A stretch of DNA of 64,000 nucleotides from Megaustenia siamemsis (GCA_032433765.1 JAVIAB010000124.1:76130119-76194118); one strand, 5' to 3'. Positions 26,845 through 37,383 are shown, counted from the stretch's first letter. Notes: generated from the letters alone by a model not told the origin. Made by a program: numbers and translations.

Positions 26845-27262
26845 TTTCACACCTATTGATATAAAAAAGAGGAATAAGACAGGGATGCGTCCTATCACCA
26901 AGTTTGTTCAATCTATGCACTGAGCAAATCTTTAAAATCGTCACAGAGATGCCAGGCCTAAACAGTAATGGAAAGCAATCAATAACATAAGATATGCTAC
27001 AACTAAACACAGTTCAAACAAGACGAATGAGATTTAGGGGAATGTTAAAAGACACAGCCGTCTACTAAAAGTCATCTTGGAAGGGAAAATACAAGGTAAA
27101 AGAGGCATAGGCAGACCAAGACTAACATGGGCGAGTAACACCAAAAGATGGACAAGTCAGTCTATGACAACCTGCACCATCAAAGCAAGAGACTGAGTGG
27201 AATGGTGCACCATGATAGCCAACCTTCGATGCGAAGACGACACACAATGATAATGATAGACG
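26845..27262 (+). mobile_element. LINE family B with internal deletion
   Basis: The left part has RT motif B (GIRQGCVLSPSLFNLCTEQI, about 26870-26925) and runs to a position just before the YADD box (about 26997). It then jumps directly to the 3' domain: LNTVQTRRMRF, a damaged GHVKRH motif, then RPRLTWTS-like sequence. It ends in CACAATGATAATGATAG (about 27242-27258). The catalytic palm and thumb between are missing. Several stops. Dead. Confidence 0.85.
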
Positions 27263-27429
27263 ATTTCGCGAACGTTTAAAATACTTCATTTTTTGTGTGG
27301 CTAAACTGTCCAAGTTTCATTGATGTTGGAACGAGCATTTTTACAAAAGTGAAGTCAATCAAATTAGTTCACTTCAGTTCCGTCGGTGGATTTGTGTAAC
27401 TATGATGAGACACAGTTTAGAGACCTCAA

Positions 27430-28000
27430 CATCAGCAACTCGCATGTCCTTTGTAGAACGTTGCATTCATCACAGACCGTCTGAAAGAATCTGTCTCTAG
27501 CCAGATCTCACACAGAACGTTGCATTCACCACAGCACGTCTGAAAGAATCTGTCTCTAGCCAGATCTCACACAGAACGTTGCATTCACCACAGCACGTCT
27601 TAAAAAATCTGTCTCTAGCCAGATCTCAGACTTTTTCTGTTGTCATGTTTAAGGTCTCCTTGATGTCTGGAAGCCACTTTCTTCTTTGTCTGCCCCTGAT
27701 GAGTCGCCCAGGAACCATGTCTATTATTGTTCTTTCCAACCCGCTGTGTCTTTTGACGCGATCATAGTATTTTAATTTCATCTCTAGAATGGTGTTTATA
27801 AGACAGTTCTTTTTAATGTCTAAATCTTTTAGTATGTCTTCATTGCTCTTTTTCATTACGCATGGTATCTAAATGATTTTTCTGTAGCAATTTGTTTCGA
27901 ATGAATGGATATTCTTCCCTGCTGTTTACAAGATTGTCCATGATTCACAGAAGTATGTTTCTATCGGGAAGATACATGCCATCAATAATTTTAATTTTAT
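27430..28000 (-). mobile_element. LINE family C, 3'-end fragment
   Basis: Minus strand. A frame at 27626-27856 encodes MKKSNEDILKDLDIKKN, then a degenerate GHVKRH-like YDRVKRHSGLERTIIDMV, GRLIRGRQRRKW and NMTTEKV. Upstream (to about 28000) lies the CESWTI segment with stops. It corresponds to the C-terminal region after the RT palm. The last coding stretch has been triplicated (27452-27628). Relative: 34845-35082. Confidence 0.88.
27452..27628. repeat. 59-bp repeat, 3 copies, born in LINE C
   Basis: Units start at 27452, 27511 and 27570 (GAACGTTGCATTC to CTAGCCAGATCTCA). On the minus strand one unit encodes the LINE C tail (LARDR...NATFC type), which occurs once in the relative at about 35010-35070. 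So this short array is a tandem expansion of retrotransposon coding sequence. Confidence 0.88.
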
Positions 28001-28038
28001 TGTTTCGTCACATTACTATGGTACATGGTATAGTTTAA

Positions 28039-28076
28039 AGTGTTCCTTGTTGCTGTTTCCTCATATTCCAAGTCCA
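28039..28076. repeat. Dispersed repeat, copy 1 (partial)
   Basis: AAGTGTTCCTTGTTGC to CATATTCCAAGTCC matches sequence at about 56652-56690 and 61356-61394. It sits immediately left of SINE-2 copy A. Family unknown. Confidence 0.7.
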
Positions 28077-28400
28077 TGGGGGACTGGTTGGTCTCGAGGC
28101 AAGACGCCGGCCTTGGGACAGAGAGGTTGTGGGTTCAAATCTTGGCTACACCGGTTGGGATTTTTATTTATGATTTCTCTTTGCGGCAACCACCCCTGGT
28201 CTCAGCAGCGAGGCCCGGCTTGAAACGTCAGTTACTCATCGGCGAAAAAAACATGAGTACCTCCGAAGTCGGAGTTATCTGCCTGTGCGGCGAGGGACCC
28301 CTGTGCATACGGCTGCCATGAAAAATGGATTAACACGCAAAATTCAGTTGCCTCTAGGGACTTGGTCAGATTTGAAAGCTGGCGAACGTAACAACAACAA
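28077..28400 (+). mobile_element. SINE-2 copy A, tRNA-related head
   Basis: The head GGGGGACTGGTTGGTCTCGA resembles a tRNA 5' half, and GGGTTCAAATCTTGG (from 28131) is a box B-like element. The body is shared with 46013-46222: ATGAGTACCTCCGAAG, GAGTTATCTGCCTGTGCGGC, GAGGGACCCCTGTGCA, GGATTAACACGCAAAATTCA, AGCTGGCGAACG. It ends in an (AAC)n tail (28391-28400). No clear target-site duplication. Confidence 0.85.
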
Positions 28401-28631
28401 CATTTTACTACTTTGCGGGTATTAAGCCACATGTTCTTCATTATGTTTAGTTTTGTTGAAAGACTTAAGATTTAAAAAAAAAACATATTTCTTTTAAAGG
28501 GTATTATTTTCGTTTTTTGTTTTTTTTTGCTGGAAAGGAGCCACGATTCTAGTGACATATCTGAAGTTGTTTTAAGCTTATCATTCTGTTCTGCCGCATT
28601 TATCCTTCCTGGACATAAGATAATGCATTTT
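28401..28631. other. AT-rich spacer
   Basis: Poly-A and poly-T runs (about 28475 and 28515). No recognised feature. Confidence 0.5.
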
Positions 28632-29100
28632 GCTAAATATCTCTTCTTACTTTTCACTTATAAACCATTCCTTCGTCGCTAAATATCTCTTCTTACTTTA
28701 CACTTTAAAACCATTCCTTCGTCGCTAAGTATCTCTTCTGACTTTACACTTATAAACCATTCCTTTGTCGCTAAATATCTTTTCTTACTTTACACTTATA
28801 AACCATTCCTTTGTCGCTAAATATCTCTTCTCACTCTCCATATCTAAACCATTCCTTAGTCGCTAAATATCTCTTCTCACTCTCCATATCTAAACCATTC
28901 CTTAGTCGTTAAATATCTCTTCTCACTCTCCATATCTAAACCATTCCTTAGTCGTTAAATATCTCTTCTCACTCTCCATATCTAAACCATTCCTTAGTCG
29001 CTAAATATCTCTTCTCACTCTCCATATCTAAACCATTCCTTAGTCGTTAAATATCTCTTCTCACTCTCCATATCTAAACCATTCCTTAGTCGTTAAATAT
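28632..29100. repeat. 46-bp tandem array, about 10 copies
   Basis: Unit GCTAAATATCTCTTCTCACT to ACCATTCCTTAGTC. Left copies have TTACTTTACACTTATAAACC and CTTCGTC or CTTTGTC; right copies have TCACTCTCCATATCTAAACC and CTTAGTC. This is a clean left/right subfamily split. Confidence 0.95.
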
Positions 29101-29484
29101 AACCCACACACAAGCGATCGAACTATCAAAACAAACAAATATCGTTCTATTTCAATAAAAAAAAGGGATGATATATCTTTTCTACAAATAAAACTACACA
29201 TTTAAAAAAGAGACAAGTTGAATGCTTGATCGGGGGTACCTCTTTTGACTTTTTCTTTTTCAGCGGTCAAATATTTTGATCACACGAACTCGACTCTTTG
29301 TCCGGTTACATGATGGAGGGGTAAGAACAACATCAGGTCAAACAATGAGTTGGTAAAAATCTCGGTACCTGTCTGTCCTGTTTTTTCCTCCAATCCTGCG
29401 CCGTGGCTGACACACTCCGTCTTGGCAGGCTGGATCTTGGTTGGACGTAGGAGCTTTCCTTCTCGTTGGGTAGAAGCTGTCCAG
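29101..29484. other. Spacer, no recognised gene
   Basis: AT-rich, then mixed sequence. A minus-strand frame continues from the 48-bp repeat into this region (29333-29665) but has no domain. Confidence 0.5.
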
Positions 29485-29694
29485 GGCTGTTGTGTGTTCC
29501 CATAGCCTTCCCTTCTCTCAATGATAACAGGCAGCTGTTGTGTGTTCCCATAGCCTTCCCTTCTCTCAATGATAACAGGCAGCTGTTGTGTGTTCCCATA
29601 GCCTTCCCTTCTCTCAATGATAACAGGCAGCTGTTGTGTGTTCCCATAGCCTTCCCTTCTCTCAATGATAACAGGCAGCTGTTGTTAGTTTACC
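29485..29694. repeat. 48-bp tandem repeat, 4 copies
   Basis: Unit GGCAGCTGTTGTGTGTTCCC to CTCTCAATGATAACA, identical in all four copies except at the edges. It is in frame on both strands (16 codons). The near-identity suggests recent expansion. Confidence 0.95.
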
Positions 29695-30023
29695 GTCGTG
29701 TCCTTCCCTGATGTTAGAGCTTTGAATGTGACTTTAGCATTGCTTTATCCGTCGTTGAACAAACGCCTCGTTTCTTAAAACTGACACAACAGCTGCACCT
29801 GTTGCACCCACCCTGTCGTGGTAGGAAACACCTTACATTATGGTCCCATCAGATCTGCAGTCTCGTTTCCAAGTTGAAGTTGACAGGTCTTTCTAGGTCG
29901 TGACGGCTTGCCCATAATATCTGCCTTAGTTCAGCATCCTGTGACCTGATTTCTTACTGTGCTTCCTCGTGGACTTGACACACATGAAGGGTATGCCTAT
30001 GGTCCTGGATACGGGTTTTACTT
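29695..30023. other. Spacer
   Basis: Single-copy-looking sequence of mixed composition between two arrays. No recognised gene or element. Confidence 0.5.
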
Positions 30024-30410
30024 GGTCATGTGTTTGTGCATGTGCTTGGGCATGTGTTTGTACATGTGTTTGTACACGTGTTTGTGCATGTGCTTGGGCA
30101 TGTGTTTGTACAGGTGTTTGGGCATGTGTTTGTACACCTGTTTGTACATGTGTTTGTACATGTGTTTGTACATGTGTTTGGGCATGTTTGTACATGTGTT
30201 TGTACATGTGTTTGTACATGTGTTTGTATATGTGCTTGTACATGTGTTTGTACATGTGTTTGTACATGTGTTTGTACATGTGTTTGTGCATGTTTGTACG
30301 TGTGTTTGTATATGTGTTTGTACATGTGTTTGTACATGTGTTTGTACATGTATTTTGGCATGTTTGTACATGTGTTTGTACATGTGTTTGTGCATGTGTT
30401 TGGGCATGTT
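30024..30410. repeat. 12-bp tandem array, about 32 copies
   Basis: Unit TGTTTGTACATG with GGGCATG and GTGCATG variants; two copies lose a few bases (TGTTTG shortened). Period 12 leaves all three plus frames and the minus frames open, yielding Cys/Val/Thr-rich and Lys/His/Thr-rich shadow peptides. Low complexity only. Confidence 0.95.
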
Positions 30411-31059
30411 GAGAGGTTATAGATGACTTAGGAGTTGACAATCTTCGATATTTATAAACAAAAAGGCGTCTGATATTTGCAGTTAAATGTTTGAAGATAG
30501 GACGCTTTGTCCGTCGACGTCAATAGGGGTATGACAGTCTCTATATGTAACAAGGAAACAAACAAAATAGTCGCTATCATGATAGGATAATGTAAAGCAC
30601 TCAATAATGTAGTTAGTTTTAGATGGATGGACAAAACAAAAGTCAACATTTTATAAAGCCGTCTTTTGTCTTCTGTTCATTTCATTTATGGACTATCCAC
30701 GGGTCCTTATAACATGTTAGCCAACCCTCTTTATGGGCCATCGAATATTTGAATCAAGCTCATTAATATAATGTTTTTGTGGTGTGGAATCAATTCTGCT
30801 GCCTTTTTAAAACTGGTATTTTCTTGCGCAGCAGCATAACCTGAATTCTTGTCGGCTGTCAAATAAAAAGGGTTATTTGACGTGTTTAACATGAGCACCG
30901 AGTCTAGGCTTATAATTCGTCTATGATAGGACTATCAACTACATCTGATCTAGCTACTATGGATCACTTAGTCATTTCTTATTTTTTAAAGTTTCCTAAA
31001 TTGGTAATGACTGGTAATGATACCTGGTAACATAGTACGATAGACGTTGTGTGTTACTC
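30411..31059. other. Spacer, no recognised feature
   Basis: About 650 bp of AT-rich single-copy-looking sequence. Short open frames lack domains. I see no gene. Confidence 0.5.
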
Positions 31060-31475
31060 TTGAGCATTACTTGGCTGAACGCGCGGAAAGTATCACAACT
31101 GCGTTCCGACTTCCCTCTGCTGGTGATATCATTGAAGATTGGAGGTTACCCTGAGCTCTATTTGGCTAAACCTGCCAGTAATATCCAAGCTCCGACTCTG
31201 CTGGTGATATCATTGAAGATCTGGAGGTTACCCTTGAGCTCTATTTGGTTAAACCTGCCAGTAATATCCAAGCTCCGACTCTGCTGGTGATATCATTGAA
31301 GATTGGAGGTTACCCTTGAGCCCTATTTGGTTAAACTTGCCAGTAATATCCAAGCTCCGACTCTGCTGGTGATATCATTGAAGATCTGGAGGTTACCCTT
31401 GAGCTCTATTTGGTTAAACCTGCCAGTAATATCCAAGCTCCGACTACTCTCTGCTGGTGATATCATTGAAAATAT
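31060..31475. repeat. 83-bp tandem array, about 5 copies
   Basis: Unit CTGGTGATATCATTGAAGAT to CCAAGCTCCGACTCTG. The first copy (31060-31116) is strongly diverged and the last is cut short. Copies two to five are almost identical. Confidence 0.93.
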
Positions 31476-32689
31476 GTTTACCATTTCTGCTCACAAATCG
31501 TCGACACTCTTCCCCCACTCAAGCCACAGTTCTATTATCCCGATCTGAGAATGTGTCTGCTCTTATTTCGCAATAATTGCTGTCCTTTCACGGCTGCTTT
31601 GAACACTGAAATGGCATGGAGTTCACTTGTGTATTTGTCTCTCAGTCTTTCGTTCATCATCATTTTTGTGTCCAAGTAATATCGTCTTTTCTATTGATTT
31701 CAAATATTCGCTGGTTGCGTGATCTTCTGAATATTAACCGCTTTATTTGTTTGGAAATGGGTTATGAAATATCGATTGTCTCTGTGTGAATGTGTGTCTG
31801 TGTGTGAGAAATTTTAATATGTTTTGAAACCTGGTTCTATATGTATATACATACACACACACACTCACATATATATGCACATATATATATATATATATAT
31901 ATATATGGGTGTATGCATATATGTATGCGTATTTATATATATATATATACACATAAATACATACACACACAAATACATATACACACATACATACATAAAT
32001 GCTATTGCTTAGAATGAATGACAGGATAGTGTAGGAGATATTCAAGTTTTCGTGAAAGCGTCAATTGCAAACACCAACACTTTGCTGCTGAAGGCCAACG
32101 AGAGATGAACTTATGATCTGATGTGCACATCCTTAAGCAAATCTTCTGTCTATCCATGGACACAAGAAACACTCCAAACACTCACTAAAGGTGTTCACAA
32201 ATTCCGGTGTCGACGTCACTTCCTGAAAAATCATTGAACAAAATGGCTCTTAAAGACGAAGTCACATACTATGGTACATGGTATAGATGCTCTTTTCGCA
32301 GAGAAACGCCGAATTGGCGAAACAACGAAAACACCTGTGATCAGATGTAATGATACATGTGGTAAAGATTACATACCAAAAAAAGGACTTTACATTTGCT
32401 TACGTACAAACAAACGAGCTGCAGCGTGGTAAGGCTATTTCAGTTTGTTATCGCACTTGATGCTGGCTGTTTTTGGCAGACTCCTACTGCACATGCGGGA
32501 GCTTCAATACAAGGCAAGTCAACAGACACAATCAGTGTTGACACCAACATGCGGCTACTCTGTTTATTCGGTTTAAGATAACGGTAGCAACTCAAAGAAC
32601 TCTGGACTCGCTTCAGATACGATCTGCTTGAACATAATGAGCACACATGTGTATTCGGATTGTTCTGGTTTCCATACCTGGCTTACATT
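31476..32689. other. Spacer with a TA/CA microsatellite
   Basis: 31838-32001 is a compound (TA)n/(CA)n microsatellite. Around 32265-32290, CTATGGTACATGGTATAG repeats a motif also seen near 28017-28034. The remainder is single-copy-looking with no recognised gene. Confidence 0.5.
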
Positions 32690-32958
32690 CATCATCATCA
32701 TCATTGAGTGCCGTCTCCGCATCGAAGGTTGGCTACCATGGAGCGCCATTCCACTCTGTCTCTTGCTGTGATGGTGCAGATTGCCATAGGCTGACTTGTC
32801 CATCTTTTAATGTTACTCGTCCATGTTAGTCTTGGTCTGACTCTGCCTCTTTTACCTTGTATTTTCCCTTCTAATATTACTTTTATTAGACTGTTGTGTC
32901 TTTTAACATGACCCAAAAATTTCATTTGTCTTGCTCTATTGTGTTTAGTAGTTCTTTC
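32690..32958 (-). mobile_element. LINE family B, 3'-terminal fragment
   Basis: The (ATG)n tail lies at 32690-32705. The minus-strand frame 32701-32925 encodes FLGHVKRHNSLIKVILEGKI, RGRVRPRLTWTSNIKRWT and a terminal LRCGDGTQ. This is the last 75 or so residues of the family B protein, nearly intact. It is cut at its 5' side near 32958 (after RTKQ-like sequence). Confidence 0.92.
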
Positions 32959-33048
32959 TTCATTTGTTTACTTGCACTCACTGACCTCAATATTTATTTG
33001 TGCCACGTTTTATGTCAAATGTCCGTGTTTAACATGATATTAAGTTGA

Positions 33049-33480
33049 CGTGACTCTTTTCGTCTTGTCAGACGGTCTAGTGGAGGCCATTGTGTATATG
33101 ACTCTTTTCGTCTTGTCAGACGGTCTAGTGGAGGCCATTGTGTATATGACCCTTTTCGCCTTGTCAGACGGTCTAGTGGAAGTTAATGTGTATATGACCC
33201 TTTTCGTCTTGTCAGACGGTCTAGTGGAGGCCATTGTGTATATGACCCTTTTCGCCTTGTCAGACGGTCTAGTGGAAGTTAATGTGTATATGACCCTTTT
33301 CGCCTTGTCAGACGGTCTAGTGGAAGTTAATGTGTATATGACCCTTTTCGTCTTGTCAGACGGTCTAGTGGAAGTTAATGTGTATATGACCCTTTTCGTC
33401 TTGTCAGACGGTCTAGTGGAAGTTAATGTGTATATGGTCCTTTTCGTCTTGTCAGACGGTCTAGTGGAGGCTATTGTGTA
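33049..33480. repeat. 48-bp tandem array, 9 copies
   Basis: Units every 48 bp from 33050. Two types alternate irregularly: GGAGGCCATTGTGTAT and GGAAGTTAATGTGTAT. In frame on both strands (plus unit MTLFVLSDGLVEVNVY, minus unit IYTLTSTRPSDKTKRV). It abuts the 3' end of LINE E on its right. Confidence 0.95.
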
Positions 33481-33485
33481 TTTTT

Positions 33486-34625
33486 TAATGAGTTTTGTTT
33501 TTTGCCGAACAGCTTCTCTCGTGGCTAATTCTACCAATGTTTGACAAAGACACACGGCCACAGAATGAACAAGTCAGGCCCACTAAACCACATAGTTTTC
33601 CATCCTTTTTCATGAGTCTTTTCTCTTCTAAGTTTTGTCTTAGCACAGTCTCAAATGATGTTATACCATTCCTTATACATGCTCTCCAAAATGTGCTATC
33701 ACTTGCCAGATGTTCCCAGTCATTGTTACTTATGGAGAAGTCATTGAGAGATGATTTACGGATATCTCTATATCGTAGTTTAGGTCTGCCGGTTTGCCTT
33801 TTTACGTGTATTAGTTCACCATATAGTATTTGCTTAGCCGCGATAGCTCAGTGTTAGTGAACTGGACTACAAAGGACAAGGGGTAGGGTTCGATCCCAAC
33901 CAACAGCTTCCGGGTTCACCCAGCCTTAAATGGATACCGGATTTTTCTGGGAAAATAAAGCGGCGCGGGCGTAATACCGACCACATTACCCCGAAAATCA
34001 TGTGCCGATGGTCTGTAAATTTATGGTCACTAACACCATATTCCCTATACGCCACTTGGCCTGACAGGGGTACTTTACTTTTTTTTTTACTATAGTATTT
34101 GCTTGGGGATGCATTTTTCTGTCATTCGCTGGACGTACCCCAGCCATCTTAATCTTCGACATCTGAGCATCGACATGATTATTGTGGTCTTAGCACGTTG
34201 CAGGACAGTTAAGTTGGTTATTTTGTCCTGCCATTTGGTGTGCATTATATTGCGAAGACATTGCATGTGGAAGACATTTAGTCTTATTTCATGATTTGAG
34301 TATGTTGTCCAGATTTCAGATCCATATAATAGTGTGCTAAGATATATTAAGAGTTGGTTTTCAGTGTTAATTTCGTGTTGTTCTATGCTCTTTCTGTGAG
34401 TTTGCTGAAAGTCGTAGCTGCCTTACCAATTCGGCTGTTTATTTTATCAAGAGAAGTGGTTTGCGTAATTGTGATCCAAGATTCGTGAATTTCTGAACTG
34501 ATTCTAGTGGCAATCTTTAAAGTGATCAATAGAGGTTTAATGTCGCCTTGACTTAGTATTACTGTTTTCTGAACATTAATTGACAATGAAAAATGGTCGC
34601 ATGCTTTGTCCTTACGTTCCATGTG
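33486..34625 (-). mobile_element. LINE family E fragment, split by a SINE
   Basis: Minus strand, in order: FSLSINVQKTVILSQGD (about 34590), RIGKAATTFSKLTERA, LSTLLYGSEIWTTYS (about 34320), FHMQCLRNIMHTKWQDKITN, RRLRWLGYVQRMTERCIPK (about 34130). Then SINE-1 copy 2 interrupts. The frame resumes with YGELIHVKRQTGRPKLRYRD (about 33800), NDWEHLASDSTFWRACIR and a C-terminal CSFCGRVSLSN (about 33550). This is the post-palm C-terminal region of a non-LTR retrotransposon type common in invertebrates. The palm is missing (5' truncated), and frameshifts and stops occur. Confidence 0.88.
33836..34090 (+). mobile_element. SINE-1 copy 2, nested in LINE E with 14-bp TSD
   Basis: Box A-like TAGCTCAGTG (33844-33853; one G shorter than copy 1) and box B GGTTCGATCCC (33887-33897). 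The body is collinear with 6906-7162 to TATACGCCAC, then a T-rich end. It is flanked by a perfect TATAGTATTTGCTT at 33822-33835 and 34091-34104. The insertion interrupts the LINE E coding region, so the SINE is the younger of the two. Confidence 0.96.
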
Positions 34626-34844
34626 CCAAGTTTAAACATTGGTGCTTTCTTCCTCATTTCACTTTGCCTACTCTGCCTGTGCACGGAATATGGAGATAGT
34701 GCTTTACCCAGTCGCACTATCCCCCTCTCGACTTCGTTTCAAGAATTTCCGAAGGAGGGATGTAGTCCATACGTGAATAGGTACTAAATAGGTACGTGTA
34801 ATACCTACATTTAAACGAACTGGCTTATAAACACCATTCTACAG
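34626..34844. other. Short spacer
   Basis: Non-repetitive sequence between two LINE fragments; no recognised feature. Confidence 0.4.
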
Positions 34845-35082
34845 AGGAAATTAACATACTACAGTCACGTGAAACGACACATCAGTTTGGAAAGAACAAT
34901 AATGGAAGTCATGGTTATTGGGCGACGATCCAGGAGCAGACCAAGAAGGAAGTGGCTTCAAGACATCAAGAACATCTTAACATGAGAACAAAAGAAGTGA
35001 CAGGTCTGGCTAGAGGCAGAGATTCTTTCAGATGGGTTGCCGTGGATGCAACGTTCTGTAAAGGAAAGGCGACCTGTTAATG
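34845..35082 (+). mobile_element. LINE family C, 3'-terminal fragment
   Basis: Plus strand with two frame corrections: LTYYSHVKRHISLERTIMEV, GRRSRSRPRRKWLQDIKNIL, a stop at about 34981, then GLARGRDSFR and ATFCKGKATC-like terminal residues before TAA. It is the single-copy counterpart of the stretch that is triplicated at 27452-27628. It ends where the 21-bp array begins. Confidence 0.85.
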
Positions 35083-35700
35083 AATAATTAAATAGTTACG
35101 TGCAGTAACTAAATAGTTTAATGCAATAACTAAATAGCTACATGCAGTAACTAAATAATTTCATGCAACAACTAAGTAGTTATATGCAATAATTAATAGT
35201 TTCATGCAATAACTAAATAGCTACATGCCGTAACTAAATAGTTTAATGCAATAACTAAATAGCTACATGCCGTAACTAAATAGTTTCATGCAATAACTAA
35301 GTAGCTACATGCCGTAACTAAATAGTTTCATGCAATAACTAAATAGCTATCCGCAATAACTAAATAGTTTCATGCAACAACTAAATAGCTATATACAGTA
35401 ACTAAATAGTTTCATGCAATAACTAAATAGCTACATGCGTAACTAAATAGTTTCATGCAATAACTAAATAGCTATACGCAATAACTAAATAGTTTCATGC
35501 AACAACTAAATAGCTATATACAGTAACTAAATAGTTTCATGCAATAACTAAATAGCTATACGCAATAACTAAATAGTTTCATGCAATAACTAAATAGCTA
35601 TATACAGTAACTAAATAGTTTCATGTAATAACTAAATAGCTACATGCCGTAACTAAATAGTTTCATGTAATAACTAAATAGCTATACGCAATAACTAAAT
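35083..35700. repeat. 21-bp tandem array, left part
   Basis: Unit AATAACTAAATAGTTTCATGC alternating with GCTACATGC and GCTATACGC types, often as a 42-bp dimer; about 29 units. TAA/TAG stops close every forward frame. It is interrupted at 35700 by a LINE B copy and continues at 36440. Confidence 0.95.
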
Positions 35701-36439
35701 CATCATCATCGAGTACCGTCTCCGCAACGAAGGTTGGCTACCATGAAGCCATTCTGCTGTCTGTTGCTTTGATGGTGCAGGTTGTCAAAGGCTGATTTGT
35801 CCATCTTTTGATGTTACTCGTCCATGTTAGTCTTGGTCTGCCTCTGCTTCTTTTACCTTGTATTTTCCCCTCCAGGATTACTTTTAGTAGGCTGTTGTGT
35901 CTTTTAACATGGCCCAAAAATCGCATTTGTCTTGTTTAAATTGTGCTTATTAGTTCTCTTTCATTTTTAGTTGTTTTAAGACTTCATCGTTTGTTTTCTT
36001 TTCTTTCCATGCAATTCTACCTATTCTTCTATATATCCACATTTCAAAGGCTTCAATTCTCTGTTCTGTTTTCTGGTCTAATGTCCATGTTTCTGCACCA
36101 TATAGGAATATTGAGATATAGCATTTTTCTATTCTTAGTTTTAGCCCTGGTGTTATTTGTTTTGATGTTAGTATGTTCTTCATGACATTAAAATTACTTT
36201 TTGCCATTCCTGTTATTTTGTTAAATTCAGTTGTACATTTTCCATCACTGGTTATAGTATGTCCAAAGTAGTTGTAGTTCTGAACTGTCTCCAGGTCTAT
36301 TCCTTCTATTTTGATATCCACTTGTGGGTTTTGAGTATTTTCTTTGTTTATGATCATAGTTTTAGTCTTTTTGATATTCATATCTAGTCCATATTTTTTG
36401 CTTGTCATGTTTATTACATTAAGTGATTGTTGTAGATCT
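35701..36439 (-). mobile_element. LINE family B inserted in the 21-bp array
   Basis: The tail (ATG)n is at 35701-35710. Minus-strand frame 35950-36408 carries MTSKKYGLDMNIKKTKTMII, YNYFGHTITSDGKC, ITPGLKLRIEKCYI, YGAETWTLDQKTEQRIEAFE and RRIGRIAWKEKKTNDEVLKQ; after a frame break, 35738-35926 has FLGHVKRHNSLLKVILEGKI. It starts downstream of the RT YADD box. AATAACTAAAT lies on both sides (left copy ends 35700, right copy starts about 36441), compatible with a target duplication but also inherent to the array. Confidence 0.94.
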
Positions 36440-36529
36440 TTAATAACTAAATAGATACATTCAATATTTTAATAGCTACATTCTAGTAATTAAACTGTAC
36501 AATTTTATACTTAAATAGAGCTATATGCT
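36440..36529. repeat. 21-bp array, right remnant (degenerate)
   Basis: TTAATAACTAAATAGATAC followed by increasingly diverged units (TTTTAATAGCTACATTC, TAATTAAACTGTAC). It confirms that the LINE B copy split one array. Confidence 0.85.
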
Positions 36530-36534
36530 ATTTT

Positions 36535-36827
36535 TTCTGATTTCCTTTCTCATTTTCCTTTCAGCGTCGAGGTGAGATATAATTTGCAGTCTTTTGCTTT
36601 TCTATTGGCTTTTCCTGCTAGTGTTTCTAATATTACATCTATCCATCTTTTACGTGGTCGGTCCTTGAGTCTCGTTTTCTCGAAACATTTATTAAAGGCT
36701 CGTTTTGTTCTGTGCTAGTATTTCTGTTTTATCATGTGGTCAACCCGTTTTATCTGTTTTATCTTTATGTATTATATGGCGGTAATTATTCCTAGAGTAT
36801 TTTCCCCTCAATTCTTCATTTCTGATT
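36535..36827 (-). mobile_element. LINE family A, 3'-terminal fragment
   Basis: Minus strand reading toward 36535: IRNEELRGKYS-like, KRVDHMIKQK, RTKRAFNKCFEKTRLKDRPR (about 36680), KRWIDVILETLAGKANRKAK and KLYLTSTLKGK before the stop. These match, in order, the C-terminal region of the element at 56211-60232 (IRNEELRKKL, TTQRAFNKRCENTRP, YLPSTLKGK). Its upstream side runs into the 50-bp array, whose unit appears to be part of the same coding sequence. Confidence 0.85.
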
Positions 36828-37380
36828 GTATCTATCATGCTGCTTTTCCTGCCGTCTAACAAGTTTAACCTCGGTATGTATCTATCATGCTGCTTTTTCC
36901 TGCCGTCTAACAAGTTTAACCTCGGTATGTATCTATCATGCTGCTTTTCCTGCCGTCTAACAAGTTTAATCTCGGTATGTATCTATCATGCTGCTTTTCC
37001 TGCCGTCTAACAAGTTTAATCTCGGTATGTATCTATCATGCTGCTTTTCCTGCCGTCTAACAAGTTTAATCTCGGTATGTATCTATCATGCTGCTTTTCC
37101 TGCCGTCTAACAAGTTTAATCTCGGTATGTATCTATCATGCTGCTTTTCCTGCCGTCTAACAAGTTTAATCTCGGTATGTATCTATCATGCTGCTTTTCC
37201 TGCCGTCTAACAAGTTTAACCTCGGTATGTATCTATCATGCTGCTTTTCCTGCCGTCTAACAAGTTTAATCTCGGTATGTATCTATCATGCTACTTTTCC
37301 TGCCGTCTAACAAGTTTAACCTCGGTATGTATCTATCATGCTGCTTTTCCTGCCGTCTAACAAGTTTAACCTCGGTATGT
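36828..37380. repeat. 50-bp tandem array, 11 copies, apparently LINE-derived
   Basis: Unit TATCTATCATGCTGCTTTTC to AACAAGTTTAACCTCGGTA; copies nearly identical with a T/C variant and one extra T. On the minus strand the copy adjoining the LINE A fragment reads LNLLDGRKSSMIDT directly into IRNEEL, continuous with the element's frame. So the unit is probably an expanded piece of LINE A coding sequence. Confidence 0.93.
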
Positions 37381-37383
37381 ATT

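Noticed and set aside
28077..28160. A tRNA gene at the head of SINE-2
   Set aside because: Only a box B-like piece is convincing; the body is shared with a second dispersed copy, so it is a SINE.
30018..30441. Cys-rich or Lys/His-rich small proteins around 30.0-30.4 kb
   Set aside because: Every frame on both strands is open because the unit is 12 bp without stops; low complexity only.
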